From the NCBI GenBank assembly GCA_002315235.1, contig DCGK01000112.1:1068-33734 (forward strand): a stretch of DNA of 32,667 nucleotides, given 5' to 3'. Under the pieces are notes generated by a model. That model did not search any database, was not told the origin of the DNA, and worked only from the letters and a program-made list of their open reading frames with translations. Positions 32,398 to 32,667 of the stretch are shown here, piece by piece. Source of the stretch: Ruminococcus sp. UBA1780 (GTDB taxonomy: Bacteria > Bacillota > Clostridia > Oscillospirales > Ruminococcaceae). A program made the position numbers and the translations under genes. How positions within the stretch are numbered: position 1 is the stretch's first letter; each line of letters starts with the position of its first letter.

Positions 32398-32667
32398 TTA
32401 TGATTCAGGTTCAAGAACGGCATAGTTACCGTCAGCTCTCTTGTATACAACATTTGTGATGCCTGTTTCGGCATTGCTGAACATGAAGAAGCTGTGTCCG
32501 AGAAGATTCATCTGAAGAATTGCTTCCTCAACATCCATAGGACGCATAGTGAATTTCTTATGCTTAACAACCTCGAAGTCGTACTGTTCTTCAACAATAT
32601 CTGCATAAGCTTCTGCAAAAGCATTTTCCTTGAGCTTCTTTTCAACTCTTGTCTTGTTCTTGCGAAT
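32398..32667 (-). CDS. hpf: Ribosome hibernation promoting factor HPF, long form, C-terminal part only
   Basis: 89 residues to the stop at 32398-32400; the N-terminal domain is beyond the window. The visible part has the long-HPF C-terminal domain: YDFEVVKHKKFTMRPMDVEE, then AILQMNLLGHSFFMFSNAET and INVVYKR-type strand (TNVVYKRADGNYAVLEP). This domain dimerises two 70S ribosomes into 100S particles in stationary phase. It is read from the minus strand and ends in a hairpin-rich stretch. Confidence 0.95.
   Translation of the reverse strand: MRKNKTRVEKKLKENAFAEAYADIVEEQYDFEVVKHKKFTMRPMDVEEAILQMNLLGHSFFMFSNAETGITNVVYKRADGNYAVLEPES

Overview
The window looks like chromosomal DNA of a low-GC, Gram-positive, fibre-degrading Clostridia member, most likely a Ruminococcus close to the R. 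flavefaciens group. The basis is three proteins with Ruminococcus-style dockerins (a xylanase/GH43, a GH9 cellulase and a lysozyme), Bacillota-type flagellar gene order, AAGGAGG-like ribosome sites, frequent TTG starts and TTGAAA-N17-TATAAT promoters. The genus is an inference; no rRNA gene is present to test it.

Layout. 1-2412: C-terminal part of a GH10-CBM22-dockerin-GH43-CBM6 cellulosomal hemicellulase. 2413-2700: regulatory DNA with a palindrome, a sigma-28-like promoter and an element repeated 25 kb away. 2701-7717: flagellar block flgM-(small ORF)-flgN-flgK-flgL-(yviE-like)-fliW-csrA. 7723-8379: an opposed uncharacterised gene. 8494-11950: unknown helical protein, fliD, fliS. This region covers the hook-filament junction, filament cap, export chaperones, the anti-sigma factor and the FliW/CsrA translational switch; flagellin itself lies outside.

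12091-15816: a tight run holding a degenerate pyrophosphatase-like/Nudix fusion, endonuclease III, a secreted dockerin-bearing GH24 lysozyme and a membrane-anchored GH25 lysozyme. Opposed to it, 19271-15865 carries a GH9-CBM3c-dockerin cellulase followed by a Cof-type HAD phosphatase. The cellulase leader has a cre-like operator and two perfect hairpins. 20975-19497 is a two-domain polyphosphate kinase-2 family protein, divergent from a two-TM Wzz-like protein (21192-22721).

22832-27207: lepA, a zinc-ribbon membrane protein, hemW, a strongly folded intergenic element, a possible 45-codon leader ORF and corA. 27501-29009: a membrane-anchored protein with cell-wall-binding-type repeats behind a long leader. 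30292-29084: an iron-alcohol-dehydrogenase homologue that has lost three of four metal ligands yet has a perfect consensus promoter. Then come a pseudouridine synthase (30541-31500), a rhomboid protease (32172-31585) and the C-terminus of ribosome hibernation factor HPF at the right edge.

I saw no CRISPR array, tRNA, rRNA, transposase, integrase or restriction system. The most unusual items are the dockerin-tagged lysozyme, the intergenic element shared by the flagellar operon and the 27501 gene, the metal-ligand-less dehydrogenase, the pyrophosphatase-like/Nudix fusion, and the folded element plus overlapping small ORF before corA.
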